DNA of 64,000 bases, taken from the NCBI GenBank assembly GCA_028622995.1, contig JAJQJQ010000090.1, positions 204,445 through 268,444 on the forward strand. Reading direction: 5' to 3'. The notes below the pieces were generated by a model that was given only the letters and a program-made list of their open reading frames with translations, had not been told where the DNA came from and searched no databases. Position numbers and translations under genes: made by a program. Below are positions 1 through 14,322 of this stretch, piece by piece (positions within the stretch are counted from its first letter, which is position 1; every line of letters begins with the position of its first letter). The stretch comes from Panagrolaimus kolymaensis (taxonomy: Eukaryota > Nematoda > Chromadorea > Rhabditida > Panagrolaimidae).

Positions 1-66
1 CTTTTTTTTTGATCACCCAAAATCGAAAAGTTACGGTATAAATTATTTTTTAAATTTAATTTTTAG

Positions 67-443
67 GCATTTGAACATCGAAAAGATGAATTAGATCCAT
101 TTTTTCCACCAAAAAATCCAAATACTTATTCAGCAAGAATTCAATGGGAAAAAGCTGAAAAGTTTAATAATGAATTAATGAAATTTGCTTGGAATGATTC
201 AGAATCGTTTAAAATGAATAATACTACCGATTTTTTAAAAATGAGACATAGCATTGATTGTAAAGAATTGATTCAAAAATTCAATCAACCTGGAGCAGAA
301 AAATTTTCGAATGAAATTCAATCTGTAAGCAATTTTGAAGTATTATTTCATATTTTAAATCACAAAATTTGCATATAAAATTTTTTAATAAAAAAAACTT
401 TCAGGATTCGAACGAATGTGAAGAAACCCAATCAAAATTTTAA
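67..443 (+). CDS. 3' end of an unrecognised gene (two last exons)
   Basis: Two exons read in one frame: 67-324, after a TTTTTAG acceptor, and 405-443, after a TTTCAG acceptor, ending in TAA. The intron between them starts GTAAGC. The 98 visible residues are polar, rich in Glu, Lys, Asn and Phe, with a Pro-rich start (DPFFPPKNPNTYSAR) and no signal peptide, membrane segment or recognised motif. The 5' part lies outside the window. I do not recognise the family. The splice sites and the shared frame support a real gene end, but it could also belong to a low-complexity protein whose main domain is upstream. Confidence 0.55.
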
Positions 444-2990
444 AAAAGGCCCGGATCACAAAAAAGAGAGAAATCGATTGAAAGTGTTGCATGATTTTAA
501 AAAGCGGCTGCGCAAATTCCATAAATGACAGAAAACATTTTGATCGATCGATCAATCTTATTATTTTTACATATTATTTAAAACCTTTTCTTGACAAAAA
601 AAAGAAAAGCTAAAAGCTTAAATTATTTTTTTGTTTGTTACTTCCTTTCTTTCTTGTTATCAGTTTTTTTTTACAAAACATCTCTGTTGTTTACAGTTTT
701 AATAAATTTAAAAGTACTGAAAATTTTAATAATTATTTTAGCCCCTTTTTATTGGCTGGCACACCAGCCAGAAATACACTTTGGGTCATGTTTAATCGAA
801 TCCATCATGGAAAATTCCTTCTTCGCAATATCATAAATAAATCTTTTTTGTTACAAAAACAATTTGTTTTTATTTTTCCCATTTTTAATCTTTTTCGATT
901 AAAAACAGCCATTTAAAGGTAGCGATATATTGGAACAAAAAGGTTAAAAAAATTGACAACCAATATTCAAAAAATATCAGAATTTTCTTTAAACAAAAAA
1001 CTTGTTAAAACTTTTAAAAATGAAGGACAAAATCCTTGTTTTCGTTTTTTCAACAACAAATACTATAAAAATATTTATTTTGCTAAACCGCCTTGGAAAC
1101 AAATGCCATCAATGCTCTTAACCATCCATATCCATATTCATTTGATAGCATTCCTTTTTTATAAGGTCCTCCAAAAAAGAATTTTTGTTTTGTGTATATT
1201 AACCCTTTTTTAGTAGTTAAATTTTAGCTGATAACATGGTAAAGATGATGAAATAAAGAAATAACGAACGCATTTTTGAATTCAAAATAAAGTTTTTTGT
1301 TCGATAGTTCCTCTTTTTTTTGATAAACCTAACTGAAAGGTTTTGAAATGTCAAGGAAAAAACATTTAAAATAGTCTTGATGCATTTAGAAATATGTATT
1401 TTATTCTTTAAAAAATTTTTTCATCCATAAATTAAATTAAATACGTAAACTATTACTTTTATTAAACCTAATTTTTTCTTCTTCTTATTTTATTGTTTTT
1501 GTCATTATTATTTCAAAATTTTTTTTAATGAAAGTCGACAAAAATAAGGAAACAATATAATTTCTTCCGCTTCTTTTATTTTTTTTTCAGCCTGTCAATT
1601 TTTTTCTATTAACTTCGTACTGTCAAAAAATTAAAAGTCAGATAGGCTTCTTTCGCATTCTTATTTTTGACCACCAAACTAAGTCTCAACGAAAAAATCA
1701 AATAATCAAAAAAAATTTATTTTTACGAAGGAAGGGAAAGGGCTTCTTTTGTTTTTTGACAGGTTACGGTTTTACGATGAAAGACGAAGCAGCAAAAAGG
1801 CTCACGTCAACTTTTTTTTTGTCATCTCCGCCGCCGCCATTTTGAGGTGACTGACGACAAAAGGTAATGACGACGAGAATGAACAACAATTTTGATGACA
1901 ATGATGGCAGGAAAAGGAAAAGAAGAAAAAAAGTGAAACTAAAAAAATAAAATAAAATAACTACGAACGAATGATTTTACGATATTTTGATTTCCGATCG
2001 GACTTTTAGCTTTTCCTTTTTTTCTTACTTTTTTAAACTCTTTTTTTTCTTTGCTTTCTTTTATTTATTTTTTATTGTACAAAAATATAAAAACTGTGAA
2101 AATGAAAGAGAGTCAATTACGACGTCACTTGAGTGACTCTGACTGACCCGAAGAAAAAAAAGGAAAGTGAAAAGTATATGCTTTTGTGTATTTATTTATT
2201 AGCCGCAAACGACGATAAATAAAATTATACTGCTTTTTGGTTTATAAAGTTTTAAGCCGGAACAATAATTTTTTTTGTATGTTGTTGAACGAAGTCCTAA
2301 TGATTTTGATACACCACTTTAAATACTTGAAATTAAGGTTTAATTTTATTTATGATTAAAACCAAAAATATTATTTCGTTATGCAATGGATTTTCGCGTA
2401 AAAAAAAAATAATTTGTTTGATTTTGTATTTAAAGTTTTTTTCTCACTTTCGTAAAATCCCGTAATAATATGCGCGTTTGCTCGTTGCTGCTAATCTCTA
2501 TTTTTCTCGTGTGGCCGCCGTGAGTGTTTTAAGTAATCTGTTAAAAATCATGGATGTTTTTTGCTTGCATGTTTTTTTTGTTTTAACTTTTTATCGAGTT
2601 TCACCTAAACTAAAGAAAGCTGGGTTTTTATATCGTTTTTAAATTTGATATTATTTTTCCCACCATTTTTGTGATTTTATTAAATTCTGAATTTGTTTTT
2701 TGAAAATTTGCATCTTTATTTATTTGTTCACAATTTTATTTATTAACTCCCATTTTTGTTTGAAATCAAGTTTTTTGAATTTTATTTTTTTGGCGCCATT
2801 TATATTTTACATTTTTATAAAAATTTAATTTCCCTTGTTTTTAGTTTAAAAAAATGAATGGAGTGTTCTTCTTTTTTCCAAAAAACAATTTCGTTTATTT
2901 TTAAAATCGAAAAATAAAATCGTAAAAACGCTGTGTCTTTTTTTAGTGTTTTGTTGTGTAATTTTAAATATTAATTTTTTATCTTAATCT
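444..2990. other. AT-rich non-coding stretch upstream of the Kunitz/lustrin gene
   Basis: No convincing gene is seen on either strand. The short open frames here are AT-rich and lack splice or start context. A more GC-rich patch around 1830-1880 and another around 2470-2530 may be promoter or 5'-exon DNA of the gene that starts at 3046. A TCTTCAG acceptor at about 2994 lies some 50 bases before that start codon and could be a trans-splice or 5'UTR splice site. Confidence 0.5.
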
Positions 2991-3045
2991 TCAGGCAACC
3001 AACCCATTTCCAATAATTTCAAAGATATACGGTAATTTTTTTTAA

Positions 3046-6000
3046 ATGCATAAATTCCAAAAACGCCGCCGACGTATTTGGCTCATGGAGTCTTCTTCGA
3101 TAATATTAATATTATTATTATTTTTGCCTGATGAAATATCAGGAGCAAAATTTTATACTGGAAATGTAAGTTCTCCATCAGAGATGAAAGAAATATTTAT
3201 TGATGATTGGCCTGAAACTCGTAAAGCTCCATTATCTAAAAATGCTTCGATTGCTGAAATAAATTCGAATAAAAAAAGTTATCCTTTGCTTAATGGAATT
3301 GAAAATAATAATAATTCCTTGAATGAAACTTTGGTAAAATCATTGGAAAATATCGGTTCGTGTTTTCTATTTTTTTAAACAAAATTAATTATGGAAAATC
3401 AATGAAATTGAAAATATTTACTAAAGTTTAAAAGAAAACTTTCAGATTTTTCTTTACTTTGTTCTGAAGGGGTTCCACTTCTCCAGGAAGGAGATCAACC
3501 AAAGAAATGTGATCCAAATTCCATTAAATCTGATTGCCCCAATGGATTTTGGTGTCATATTGGAAATACGCCTGCAACATTTTTTTGTTGTCCATCCAAT
3601 CGAAAAAGTTAGTTCTTTTTGACCTTTCTCCTTCCATTTTTATTTTATTTTTAAATTGATTTTTTTAGTTCCAAATCTCTGTCATTTACCACCAAATAGT
3701 GGATTTGGCAAAGATAAAATAAATCGATATTGGTATGATTGGAGATCAGGATTTTGTCGAGAAATGATTTATAGCGGTTATGGAGGGAATGAAAATAATT
3801 TTGTGATTAGAGATAAATGTGAAAAGCGATGTGCTGGAACACCTAAACCATCGACCACTTTGTCACCCGAAAGAAAACCATCGGCAACTACAAGCAGCAA
3901 AAATCAAAAACCAGATTCAACAATTCGAACACCACCAAAAGTTTTCACTTCGACACCTTTGGTAACGACAACAAATCGACCGATTCTTGCAGCAACAACA
4001 CCAATGATTTTTCGAAAATATCCTTCCTCTACCGTAGCTCCGCCGCCATCAGACAAATCTAAAGCTTCTGAGAAAGTTACAAACCCATGTAATCTTTCCC
4101 CAGATAAAGGTGAAAAAGCTTCTTCAGCCACATCAAATGAAAGAATATTTCGATGGTATTTTGATATGGTTGCTGAAAGATGCATACAATTTTATTATCT
4201 TGGAAATAAAGGAAATTCAAATAATTTTTTGCATGAAGATTCATGCTTGGAAACTTGTGGAGGAGGTAAACTTGATTTCTTCATGAAATATTTTTATCGG
4301 ATTTTTATTTGTTAAAATTACACGGGCTTTCTTAAATTTTTAGGTCCACATGAATTTAATTCTTGCAACTTTCCAATGGAGCCAGGATTTGGTGATTATT
4401 TAATTCCTCGATATTATTTTAATGAAAAATCAAAAACTTGTCGAAAATTTACTTATAAAGGTTATGGTGGAAATTATAATCGATTTGCAAGTCGATCAAC
4501 TTGTGAACAAATTTGTATTAAAAAAACTAGTAAGTTTAAAAAAAATTTTTTTTTAATTTATTCCCTATGCTTCTTTTTTTTTTTTGCTTGACTTTAGTTG
4601 CTGGCCATTCACATGCTCGTAAACCTTTAACCGTTAAGAATTCTTTACCTTTAACAACAACAACTATCAATTCTCCCTCAAAAATAACTACGCTAGCAAG
4701 TCCCACAGCGACCACAAATCATCATTCCAGTCTTACATCGAAGACAACAATTTTCCCATTTTTACATCCTAATCCTTTATCGCTTACTCCCGATATTGTG
4801 CAAAGTATGTTTCTCTTTTACCCAAAAATATTTTAAACTGGCATAATCAGCATCAAAAAAATTATGAAAAGCTTTATTGAAGCAATTTTTTTAATGACTC
4901 CAAAAATAATTAAAAAACTGCTTAAAAAAGTTGTCTGTTTTTCAAATATATAAATAAAAATTTTTTTTGTGCTGTTTATGCCTATTTTTATCCATGCTTA
5001 TGCTTACCCAGCAACTTATTATTTTTTACCTAAAATTCAGGCATTTTTGATCTTAACAAATTTACCAATGGACCAGATCCATTTCAACAAATTCTACCAA
5101 AAGATTTAAAACCCGCTAAACCTATAACAACATCTGCTGCTACTACACTGCAACCTTTAACTCTCACAAAGACTTCTTCCTCAAACCTCTCTGAAAATGA
5201 AAATGAAGAAGACACAGATTTTGATCCATTTGAAATTCCTGAAAATGAAATAACCGAATTTTCACCTGATCCATTTGAACCTAAAATTAATTCATCAACC
5301 ACAAATTTAATCCGAAAAGCTAAATTCCCACTCGCTAAATTCCCTCGAAATCAAAATTCCACTGATTATGAAGACGAAGAAGAGTCAACAACTGATTCCG
5401 AAGAAAACGATCCATTTACAGAAAATATAAATCCGATAATAATAATAGAAAATAATTATTCTTTAATAACTACAACTCCAACTAATATTAATTTTCCTAC
5501 TCTTGTTAATATTATTGATGAAAATGATAATAATAATAATAATAATAATCCAAATAATTCGAGTAAGTTTAAAATTAAAAAATTAATTAATTTTAAGATG
5601 GGTTTTACGCACGAAATTAAAAAAAGATTTATATTGGAGCAAAAGTACATAAATAAATGACTGTCATGAATTTCTTCTAATTTATTTTTAGAGTTTTGAT
5701 ATTTTGTGTTTATTTTCTGAGTTGAAACACTTTAAAAATTCAATTAAAAATCAGATTTTTTTGATGCGAAACTTTCCAAAAAAATTTAAAAGTTAAAGAA
5801 GAAAAAAATTATTGTATTTTTTATAAATTTTTTTACTTTGTTATAATTACACTAAATAATGTTAAAAATTATTTATTTCGTCAAGAAGCCAAATAACAAT
5901 CTTCATTTACTAATCTCTTAATTTACGTGCGTCGTGGCAATTCCTAAATGGAATAATATTATTTTTTATTTTGAAAAATATAAAATAAAATTTTTTAGTT

Positions 6001-9000
6001 CCCAATCTACCTCAACCTCAACAACTTCCAAATGGAATGTTTGTATTTCCTACACCAACTTCAACAGCTTCACCATTTCAACATCATTTTAAAAAATATT
6101 CTACCACTCCAATTCCAATTCCATCCACTATTATTGATTTAAATAATATTTTGCAAAATGGTTTACAACCAAATGGAAGTTATCAATTTTCAAATTTTCA
6201 AAATATTATTAAATTTGTTAATTCCCAAAATCAAAATCATCAAAATCATTTTCCAAATTCTATGTCAAGCTTTCCAACGGCGGCGACGATGTCGACTGGA
6301 ATCCCACCACAAAATCCTTGCCTCATTCCAGCTCCAAATAATCATTATCTTCAAAGTTGCCGACCTGAAAATACTTTTCCCGCGAGAGGAGCCGTTTGGA
6401 GCCAACTATGTCCAACAGGAAGTTTTTGTCAAGTTGGTGAAAGTATTCAACAAAGTGTTTGTTGCCCAAACTTTGGTAAATTAAAAAAAATCGTGGCGAA
6501 ACAAAAAAAAGATAGAGTAAATTATTTTTAGGTGTGGATGCTTGCATGCAAATCAAAGCTCCCGGAATGGGTACATCATCTTTGAGGCGATGGTATTTTG
6601 ATGCCATCGCTCAACAATGCCGGGGATTTGTTTATAAAGGATATCAAGTAAGCTTTTTTTTTATTCTGGAACCTTGCCTGCATAATTAAAGTTTATTTTA
6701 AACATAAAAATAAGCAGGTTTTTTTTTAAAAAAATTTTATTTCAAAAACCCATTAGATTTTTTTTAAAATTAAAGCTAAAATATCCTTTTTTCGTTATTT
6801 TTCGAAAACAGCAAATAAAAATTTTTATAGGGAAACCAAAACAATTTCTTAACTTATGAATCATGTCGACGAAAATGTGGAGCTAAAAATCCATGTGATT
6901 ATGGAACTCCATATGGATTTGAAAGTCTTGAGGGATCACAAAGTTGTTCACCAACATCGTCATCAACTTGTCCTCCACAATATTATTGCCATGTTAATGG
7001 AGATTCTGCTGCCACTTCAGAAAATGTAAATGTTTGTTGTCCAATGTTTAATGGAACAACAACAAACACAAACACAAATTTCAATTCCACGAATAATGAA
7101 AATCACATTTCCCCGTTAGTTGGAACGCGACAGGGTTCAAGAAAATATATTCCTTCTTCTTCTGCTTCATCTCCATGCTCAATGAAAATTTCACCTGGTA
7201 CAGGTGGAATGAATTTAAATCGATGGGCTTATAACCCCGTAACAAAAAGTTGCATGAGTTTTGTTTATCATGGAAATGGAGGAAATTCAAATAATTTTTT
7301 AACTAAAAGTGATTGCATTAATATTTGCGTTGGTAAGTCTTCAAAAAAAATTTTTTTAATTTTAAGTAAGACTACGGAAACTCAAAACGAAACTATTATA
7401 AAAAATTTTGTTTGAGCATTTCGAAGAAAAATTTTTTTTTTAAATATTTTTACTAAACTTTAAATTAAATAGAATTAACAAAACAAAGAAATTAAAAGTT
7501 TGCTATTTTCTGAAACTAAAAATTCAAACAAAAAAACTTTTTCCGCTTTCAGACTAAAAATATACAAACTTTTTATTTTATTAATATTTTTGCTCATCTT
7601 TTTTTCTCTTAATTTCTTCTAAGCTTCACTGAAATTAAATTATTAATACTTTTTTAGCCACAATAAATCCTTGTTCAGTTGGTTCACCTTTGGTGGATGA
7701 AAATCAAATGCTTCGATGCAGCACTTCTTCTTCTTCTTCATCCTCCTCGACAACTTGCCCAAATGGATATTATTGCCATCTTGGAGGAACGCAACAAACA
7801 AATGTTTGTTGTCCATCCACTGGAATTTCACCCTGTTTATTAACCCTTTCAACTGGAAGTGGTTCATCCATTTTACATCGATATTATTTTGATTTGCTTA
7901 CTTCAAGTTGTAAAGCTTTTACTTACACTGGAATGGGCGGAAATGAAAATAATTTTATGACGGTTCAAGAATGTCGAAAAGCATGTCCAGGTTAATTTTA
8001 TAAAAATTAAACAAAGAAAATTGAAAAAAATCTATAATCTTCAAAAACGAAAGATGAAATTTTGTTTAGAAATATTAAATATTTTTCCTATAAATTTTTG
8101 GTGAACGACTTTTTTTTTAAAAATCAACAAAGTAAAAAATGAGTTTATAATCGAAACTGTTTAATGCCTTACTTTTTGTGTTTTTAAAATAGCCAAAATT
8201 TTAATAATAAATAAATTAAAATTCCAGAATACGACAATCCTTGCTCTGTTGGAAAGCCACATACAAATCCATCCGATGGAAGTGTATCATTTTGTACTTC
8301 AGCAAATCCAACATGTCCTAAAAATTATTTTTGCCATATTGGTGATTCTCGTCCCACTACCGTTTGTTGCCCTTCGGTTGGACATCCATGTTCAGCTTCT
8401 ATTGTTTTGGGAATTGGAAATAATCAACTTCCTCGATATTATTATAATTCTAAAACTCGAACATGTATTCCATTTTTGTATTCTGGAAAAGGTATAAAAA
8501 TTTTTTTTTGGGTTTTAAAGAAGGATTAAAAATTTGAGGAAATAAATTATTTTTCGGATTTTAAAAAAAAAAAAAAAGAAACAATAACCCAAATTTTAGG
8601 TGGAAATGCAAATAATTTTATAAGTAAAACTGAATGTGAAATATCTTGTCCAGTTTTGGATAATCCCTGCATCACGGGTTTCCCATCTTTAGATTCATAT
8701 GGAGAACCACAATTTTGTTCCACTTCAAATCAAGATGATTGCCCTCATGGATTTTGGTGTCATATAGGAAATACCCAATCCACCACTTTATGTTGCCCGG
8801 GCGCGGGTGATCCATGTCGATTACCCATGAGTAAAGGAACTGGAACATCAGTTCTAAATCGATGGTATTTTAATACTGAAAGCAAAGTGTGTGTGAGCTT
8901 TGTATATTCTGGAAGAGGTGGAAATCAAAATAATTTTATGTCGCGGCAAGAATGTTTATCTAGCTGTCCAGAATATGCGTATGTTTTATATTTATATAAA

Positions 9001-12000
9001 ATTGTTAAAAAATGCAGAAAAGCAAATATAAATATTTTTAACAACTTTTAGAAGTCCATGTCCTGAAGGTCAACCCCATATAGGTTTGAGTGGTCAAATC
9101 ACTCATTGTGGTGCCACGGATCCTTCAATATGTCCTACAACATATTGGTGTCATGTTGGAGCAACTTTAGAAGCGTCAGTTTGTTGCCCGGGCGCCGCAG
9201 ATCCATGCGATCAAGAACTTTCCAAAGGTGTTGGAAATGCTCAACTTCTTCGATATCATTATAACCAATTATCAAGATCCTGCAATCAATTTCGATATTC
9301 GGGATTAGGTGGAAATGAAAATAATTTCTTAACTAAAGCTGCGTGTGAAGCAAGATGTCCAGTATTTGTTTCCCCATGCGCCGCGGGAGCTCCAGAAATG
9401 GATGAATCTCTTATGCCTATTGCGTGTTCAGCTGCAGATAATTCCACTTGTAGCCCAGGTCATTGGTGTCATATAGGAGCCACGGAACAAACGACCATTT
9501 GCTGTTCAGGAGCTTCATTAACCATTTGTGAGGAACCCAGAGTTTCGGGTTCTGGAGAGGCTTCATTGCCACGATATTATTTTAATCCTTTAACAAAACA
9601 ATGTTTGCCTTTTATTTATCATGGAAATGGAGGAAATCAAAATAATTTTTTGAGTCGTGCATCTTGTGAAAATACATGCCAAAGTAAGTTTGTGAATCTC
9701 AAAGCGATTTTTGTAATCATAAATTGAATTTCAAAATAAACAAAATAATTTTTTAGCCCTTGAAAATCCATGTGCTGCTGGTGATCCAGCAACTGGATCC
9801 AATGGACTTTATTTAACATGTTCTTCAAATTCACCAAATGTTTGTCCAGCCGGATATTGGTGTCACATAGGTGCAGATGCGACGGAAGCCATTTGTTGTC
9901 CAGGAGCTGAAAATCCTTGCTCCATGCCATCAGCCGCCGGAGAAGGAATACATAGTTTAACGAGGTGGTATTTTGATTCCAATCTTCGTCGATGCGCAAA
10001 ATTCACTTATTCTGGTTTATCTGGAAATAATAATAATTTTTTGACTTTACAAGAATGTCAACTTAAATGTCCGGAATTTGAGTGAGTTTAATATTTTGGT
10101 AATTTTTGGACCTATTTTTAAATTTAAATTTTCTTCGTCTTCAGAAGTCCCTGTTCCACTGGAGATCCAGCTCAAGCTCCATCAGGTGGAATTTTATTTT
10201 GTTCTGCAACGGAACAAACTTGTCCATCATCTTATTGGTGTCATATTGGAGCTTCATCTGATTCCACTGTTTGTTGCCCAAATGCTGGAGATCCATGTTT
10301 ATCTCCAATGCAACCAGGAATAGGAAATGCTAAAATTTCTCGTTGGTATTTTAATCAAAATACTCGACAATGTTTGCAATTTACTTATTCGGGCACGGGT
10401 GGAAAGTAAGTATTTTCGAATTTCGAAAGTTAGATTTATTTTTAAAAAAATTTGCATATTTACATTTTTTAAGTGCAAATAATTTTGTTGCTGAAAACGA
10501 ATGCGTTGCTCGATGTCCAGTCTTTAAAAATCCATGCCCCAATACTTTTTCAAACAACAACAATAATAATAATCAATTTACAATAATTCGATGCAGTGCT
10601 CAAAATGCTCAAAATTGTCCCTCGGGATTTTGGTGTCATATCGGTGCCACATCAGACACAAGTGTTTGTTGTCCAGGAGCTTCGGATCCATGTCGATTAT
10701 CAGTTAGTCAAGGAATAGATAATAATATTGGCCCATTTACTCGATATTATTTTGATTTCACTACGAGACTTTGTAAGCCCTTCCAATATAGCGGTTATGG
10801 AGGAAATGAAAATAATTTTTTGACGAAAGAAGATTGCGTTCAAAGATGTCCAGGTTTGTGAAAAAAATTTTTTATAAAATACGGAAAAGAATAAATCTTT
10901 TTTTTATTTAACTTAAAAATGACTTTTTTAATTTTTTGGATTTATAAAAAAAATTTCAGAATTTGTAAATCCATGCTTTACTGGTGAACCCTTAATCTCG
11001 AAGCTAACAGGTTTCGTTAAATCTTGTAATAATCGAAAAAGGTCCATTGGTTGTCCACAAAATTATTATTGCCATCTTGGAGCTAGTTCTGATACCGCTG
11101 CTTGTTGTCCAAATAATAATCGAGTGAGTCCTTTATTAATTAATTTATTTCCATCGTCTGCTTTTAAAGTTTCTAAAAAACTTGTGTGATTTTATATAAA
11201 AAAAATTATTATTTTTGTTTCAGAACCCTTGTTCCCAAGCTTTGGCTATTGGAACGGGATCCCATTCAATTCCAAGATGGTATTTTAATTCTCAAAGTCG
11301 CCAATGCCAAGAATTTATTTATTCTGGATTAACTGGAAATGCCAATAATTTTGTTAGTCGAGCTGCTTGTGCTCAAGCGTGCCCAGAATTTTCTAATCCC
11401 TGTGGTGATGGACAACCTTTGACGAGTATCGGAGGTCAAGTAACATATTGTTCACCTCAAAATCGTTTCATTTGCCCAAGTGGGTATTTTTGTCATGTTG
11501 GAGCTGCAGCTGATTCAACTGTGTGTTGCCCGGGACGTGAGTTTTTTTTATGAAATTAAAAAAAGTCTAGAAGCTACGAAATAATTTTTGATGTAAAACA
11601 ATTTTTTAAATTCGTGTTTTTTTTTTATTTAAAAAAATAGAAAAATCCAAATCTTTATTTTGAGAATTGATTTTTAATCAAAATTTAAAAATATTTTAGC
11701 GATAAATCCTTGTTTATTATCGATGGAAGTGGGCAGAGGAAGTTCTTCTTTACCTCGATATTATTTTAATCATTTCTCTAAACAATGCCAACATTTTATT
11801 TATTCTGGTTCTGGAGGAAATGCAAATAATTTTATTTCTTTGGAAGCTTGTCAACAAGCATGTCCAGGTTTTAAATATTCATTTTCGCATAATAAAAAAA
11901 TTTTAAAAATAAAAATTGATTTTCAGAATTCAATAATCCTTGTTCAAGCGGAGGAATGCCCTTTCAACCGAATGGTCGAGCCACATTCCATTGCGATCAA

Positions 12001-14322
12001 TCCACTCCATGCCCACATGATTATTATTGCCATTATGGGATTGATAGTATTTCGACTGTGTGTTGCCCTGTTATTAGTAAGTCGTTGTAAATCCCAAAAA
12101 AAAGTTTAAATTGATTTTGGTTCTAAAATCGTTGAAAAACCAAAAGCTTTTAATTTTTTTTAAATTTTATTGAACTTTTTTTAGCTCATGAACTTCCATG
12201 CCAATTACCAGTGTCGGTTGGAACTGGAAAAGCTTCATTAACTCGATATTATTATAATTCTCAATTTGGCCAATGCACTCCTTTCGTGTATTCTGGATTA
12301 GGTGGAAATCAAAATAATTTTATTTCCATGCATGATTGTATTAATTCTTGTGGAATGTCTTCGCATCCATGTTAGTTTTTTTATTATTAAAAAACCAAAG
12401 TTTTTTTTTTCACGGGAAATTCCCTTAACTTTTATCTTTCCCGTGCCATTTAGCTGTTGCGGCTGGTCACTTTTTTATTCGAATGACCAACAATAAATAA
12501 ATTTAAACTTTGTTATTTGTTTTTCTATCTCTAACAATCTTTGCAAAAACCATTTTTTTATTTGTTTTTCATTTCTGACCATCAACGACAGTTTTCAACT
12601 TTTCATTCACCAAAGATTGAAAAATAAAAATAAAATAGTGAAGAACACATTTTTATCATATTTTCCATTTTTTCCATTTTTAGTTATGTCAACGTCATCA
12701 TGCAATAATAATAATAATGGACAAAATTGTCAAGGACAACAACAACAACTACCACAAAATATGATTGCGCCATTAATAATTCGTTCACCATTTAATTCGA
12801 GAATGCATAAAATTAATGAAAAATCCAATTTCATAAGTTCCGTGAATGAGGCTCAAATACCCCACCAAACTCATCATCAAAGAAAAGTCTGCCCCCAAGG
12901 TGAACCATTAATAACCATGAATGGCGAAGCTGTAACATGTAATATTCATGAAACCAACAATCCATGTCCACGTGATGATTATGTATGTAATATCAATCAT
13001 GCAGGTGAAGCTTTTTGCTGCCCTGATCCAAGTAAGTTTTTTATTTTTTATTTTTTGAGGCGTGTGGGCATTTGGTAGCTGCTGTTACATATTTTTTGGC
13101 AGGTGTTTTTGTGTATTGCAAAAATAATTAGGGAAAAACAAGTCTAGACAAAAAAAAACAAAGGCTTTATTGAACTTGTGATAAATCTTGCAAAAGAAAA
13201 AATCTATTTTGATGCAATTTTTTTTGGAAAAGCTCTTCTTTTTTCTTTTTTCAATCATTTTTGTTTTCAATTTTTTACGCTTCTTTTTTTGTTGTTGCAA
13301 ATATTTTTGGCAATGATAGCAGAAGGCAGAAAAAAAATATTGAAAGACGACACGTCACTTTAGAATTTGCATTGAAGCAATAAATTGTTGAGAAAAACAG
13401 GAAAACACTCTAATCAAAACAAAAAAAATGACCGATAAAATGTTATTTTTAGTTTTATATTGAAAAAAGCACGTTTTTTTTTCTCTTGATCAATGCTATT
13501 TTTATTTTTATAGTTTCATTGAAAAATATAACTTGTAGCATTCTCGCCAGGGTTTTCTTAATTTTATTTTTGCATGCTTTTATTTATATATCAAATAAAA
13601 TTAGAGAAAAACAAGCAAAACGTGATTTTTGAACATTCAAAAGCCAAAAAAAAGGAAAAAACTTGAGACCAACAAATTTCCGAAAGATAATTAATTAAAA
13701 AAATAAATATTAAAATTTTGATTAGTGTATCACAAGCTTTTTAATTTGCTTTTTTTGTGTTATTTAGTAACAATTTTTTTTTTGCAGAAAATTTCTGCTT
13801 GAAACCACCCAATCCAGGGGATTGTCGTCAAATTATTTTTCCATCTCCCTCAACCAAATTTGGTTATAATCCATTTACGGATACATGCCAACAATTTTCT
13901 TTTATTGGATGTGGAGGAAATTTAAATAATTTTAATTCATTATCGGAATGCTCAAATATTTGTTGCAATAAAGTAAGTCTCTTTCTTTAAAAAAATTTAA
14001 TTTATGTAAATTAAAAAAAAATTTAAAGGGCTATAATTTATTAATGAAATTTAATGACGACGTGGAGGATGTGGATATGGCAGCAAAGCGATGGAAAGAT
14101 TCAATACCCATTATTTCTTCTTCTTCGTCGTTTAAGTCAATGGAAAAAGAGAAATCAGATGAAAAAGAAATTGATGATATGATAACAGAATTTTTGGATT
14201 CTTCGAGGGAAGCAACAGATTCTTTTTCGAGGGAAACAGGAGATTCAACGGAGAAGGATTTTTCATTGCCAAGAAGGCATCCTCCACCTTCTCAACAATA
14301 TTCTCTGAATTCATATCAATAA
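3046..14322 (+). CDS. secreted multi-Kunitz / multi-lustrin protein, 24 exons, 2486 aa
   Basis: Exons as read: 3046-3355, 3446-3607, 3669-4265, 4344-4529, 4598-4804, 5041-5562, 5999-6475, 6532-6647, 6831-7332, 7658-7990, 8228-8491, 8600-8978, 9052-9683, 9757-10081, 10145-10405, 10474-10853, 10960-11123, 11224-11536, 11700-11867, 11927-12076, 12185-12370, 12684-13031, 13788-13972, 14029-14322. They total 7461 nt and stay in frame to TAA. A hydrophobic leader follows the second in-frame Met at 3082, so that Met may be the true start. The protein alternates 15 lustrin-type Cys repeats (pattern CPxGxWCHxGxxxxxxxCCP) with 17 Kunitz/BPTI-like domains (RWYF...C...F.Y.G.GGN.NNF...C...C). A Ser/Thr/Pro-rich linker at 3840-4075 and an acidic/Asn-rich linker at 4600-6300 break the array. 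Kunitz domains 1-16 lack Cys2 and Cys4; only the last (13797 on) has all six. Large nematode Kunitz/lustrin proteins are extracellular and several act in cuticle or moulting; that role here is inference. The tail after the last domain is acidic and Ser-rich. Confidence 0.9.
13788..13972 (+). other. canonical six-cysteine Kunitz domain (last of 17)
   Basis: This exon encodes the only Kunitz unit of the array with the reactive-loop cysteine (PGDCRQI) and its partner (IGCGGN). The other sixteen carry Gly-Thr-Gly or Gly-Phe-Gly type loops and SG-X-GGN instead. By BPTI numbering the residue after Cys14 (P1) is Arg, which in this family points to trypsin-like serine proteases as target. The domain is followed directly by the acidic C-terminal exon. 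Confidence 0.85.
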
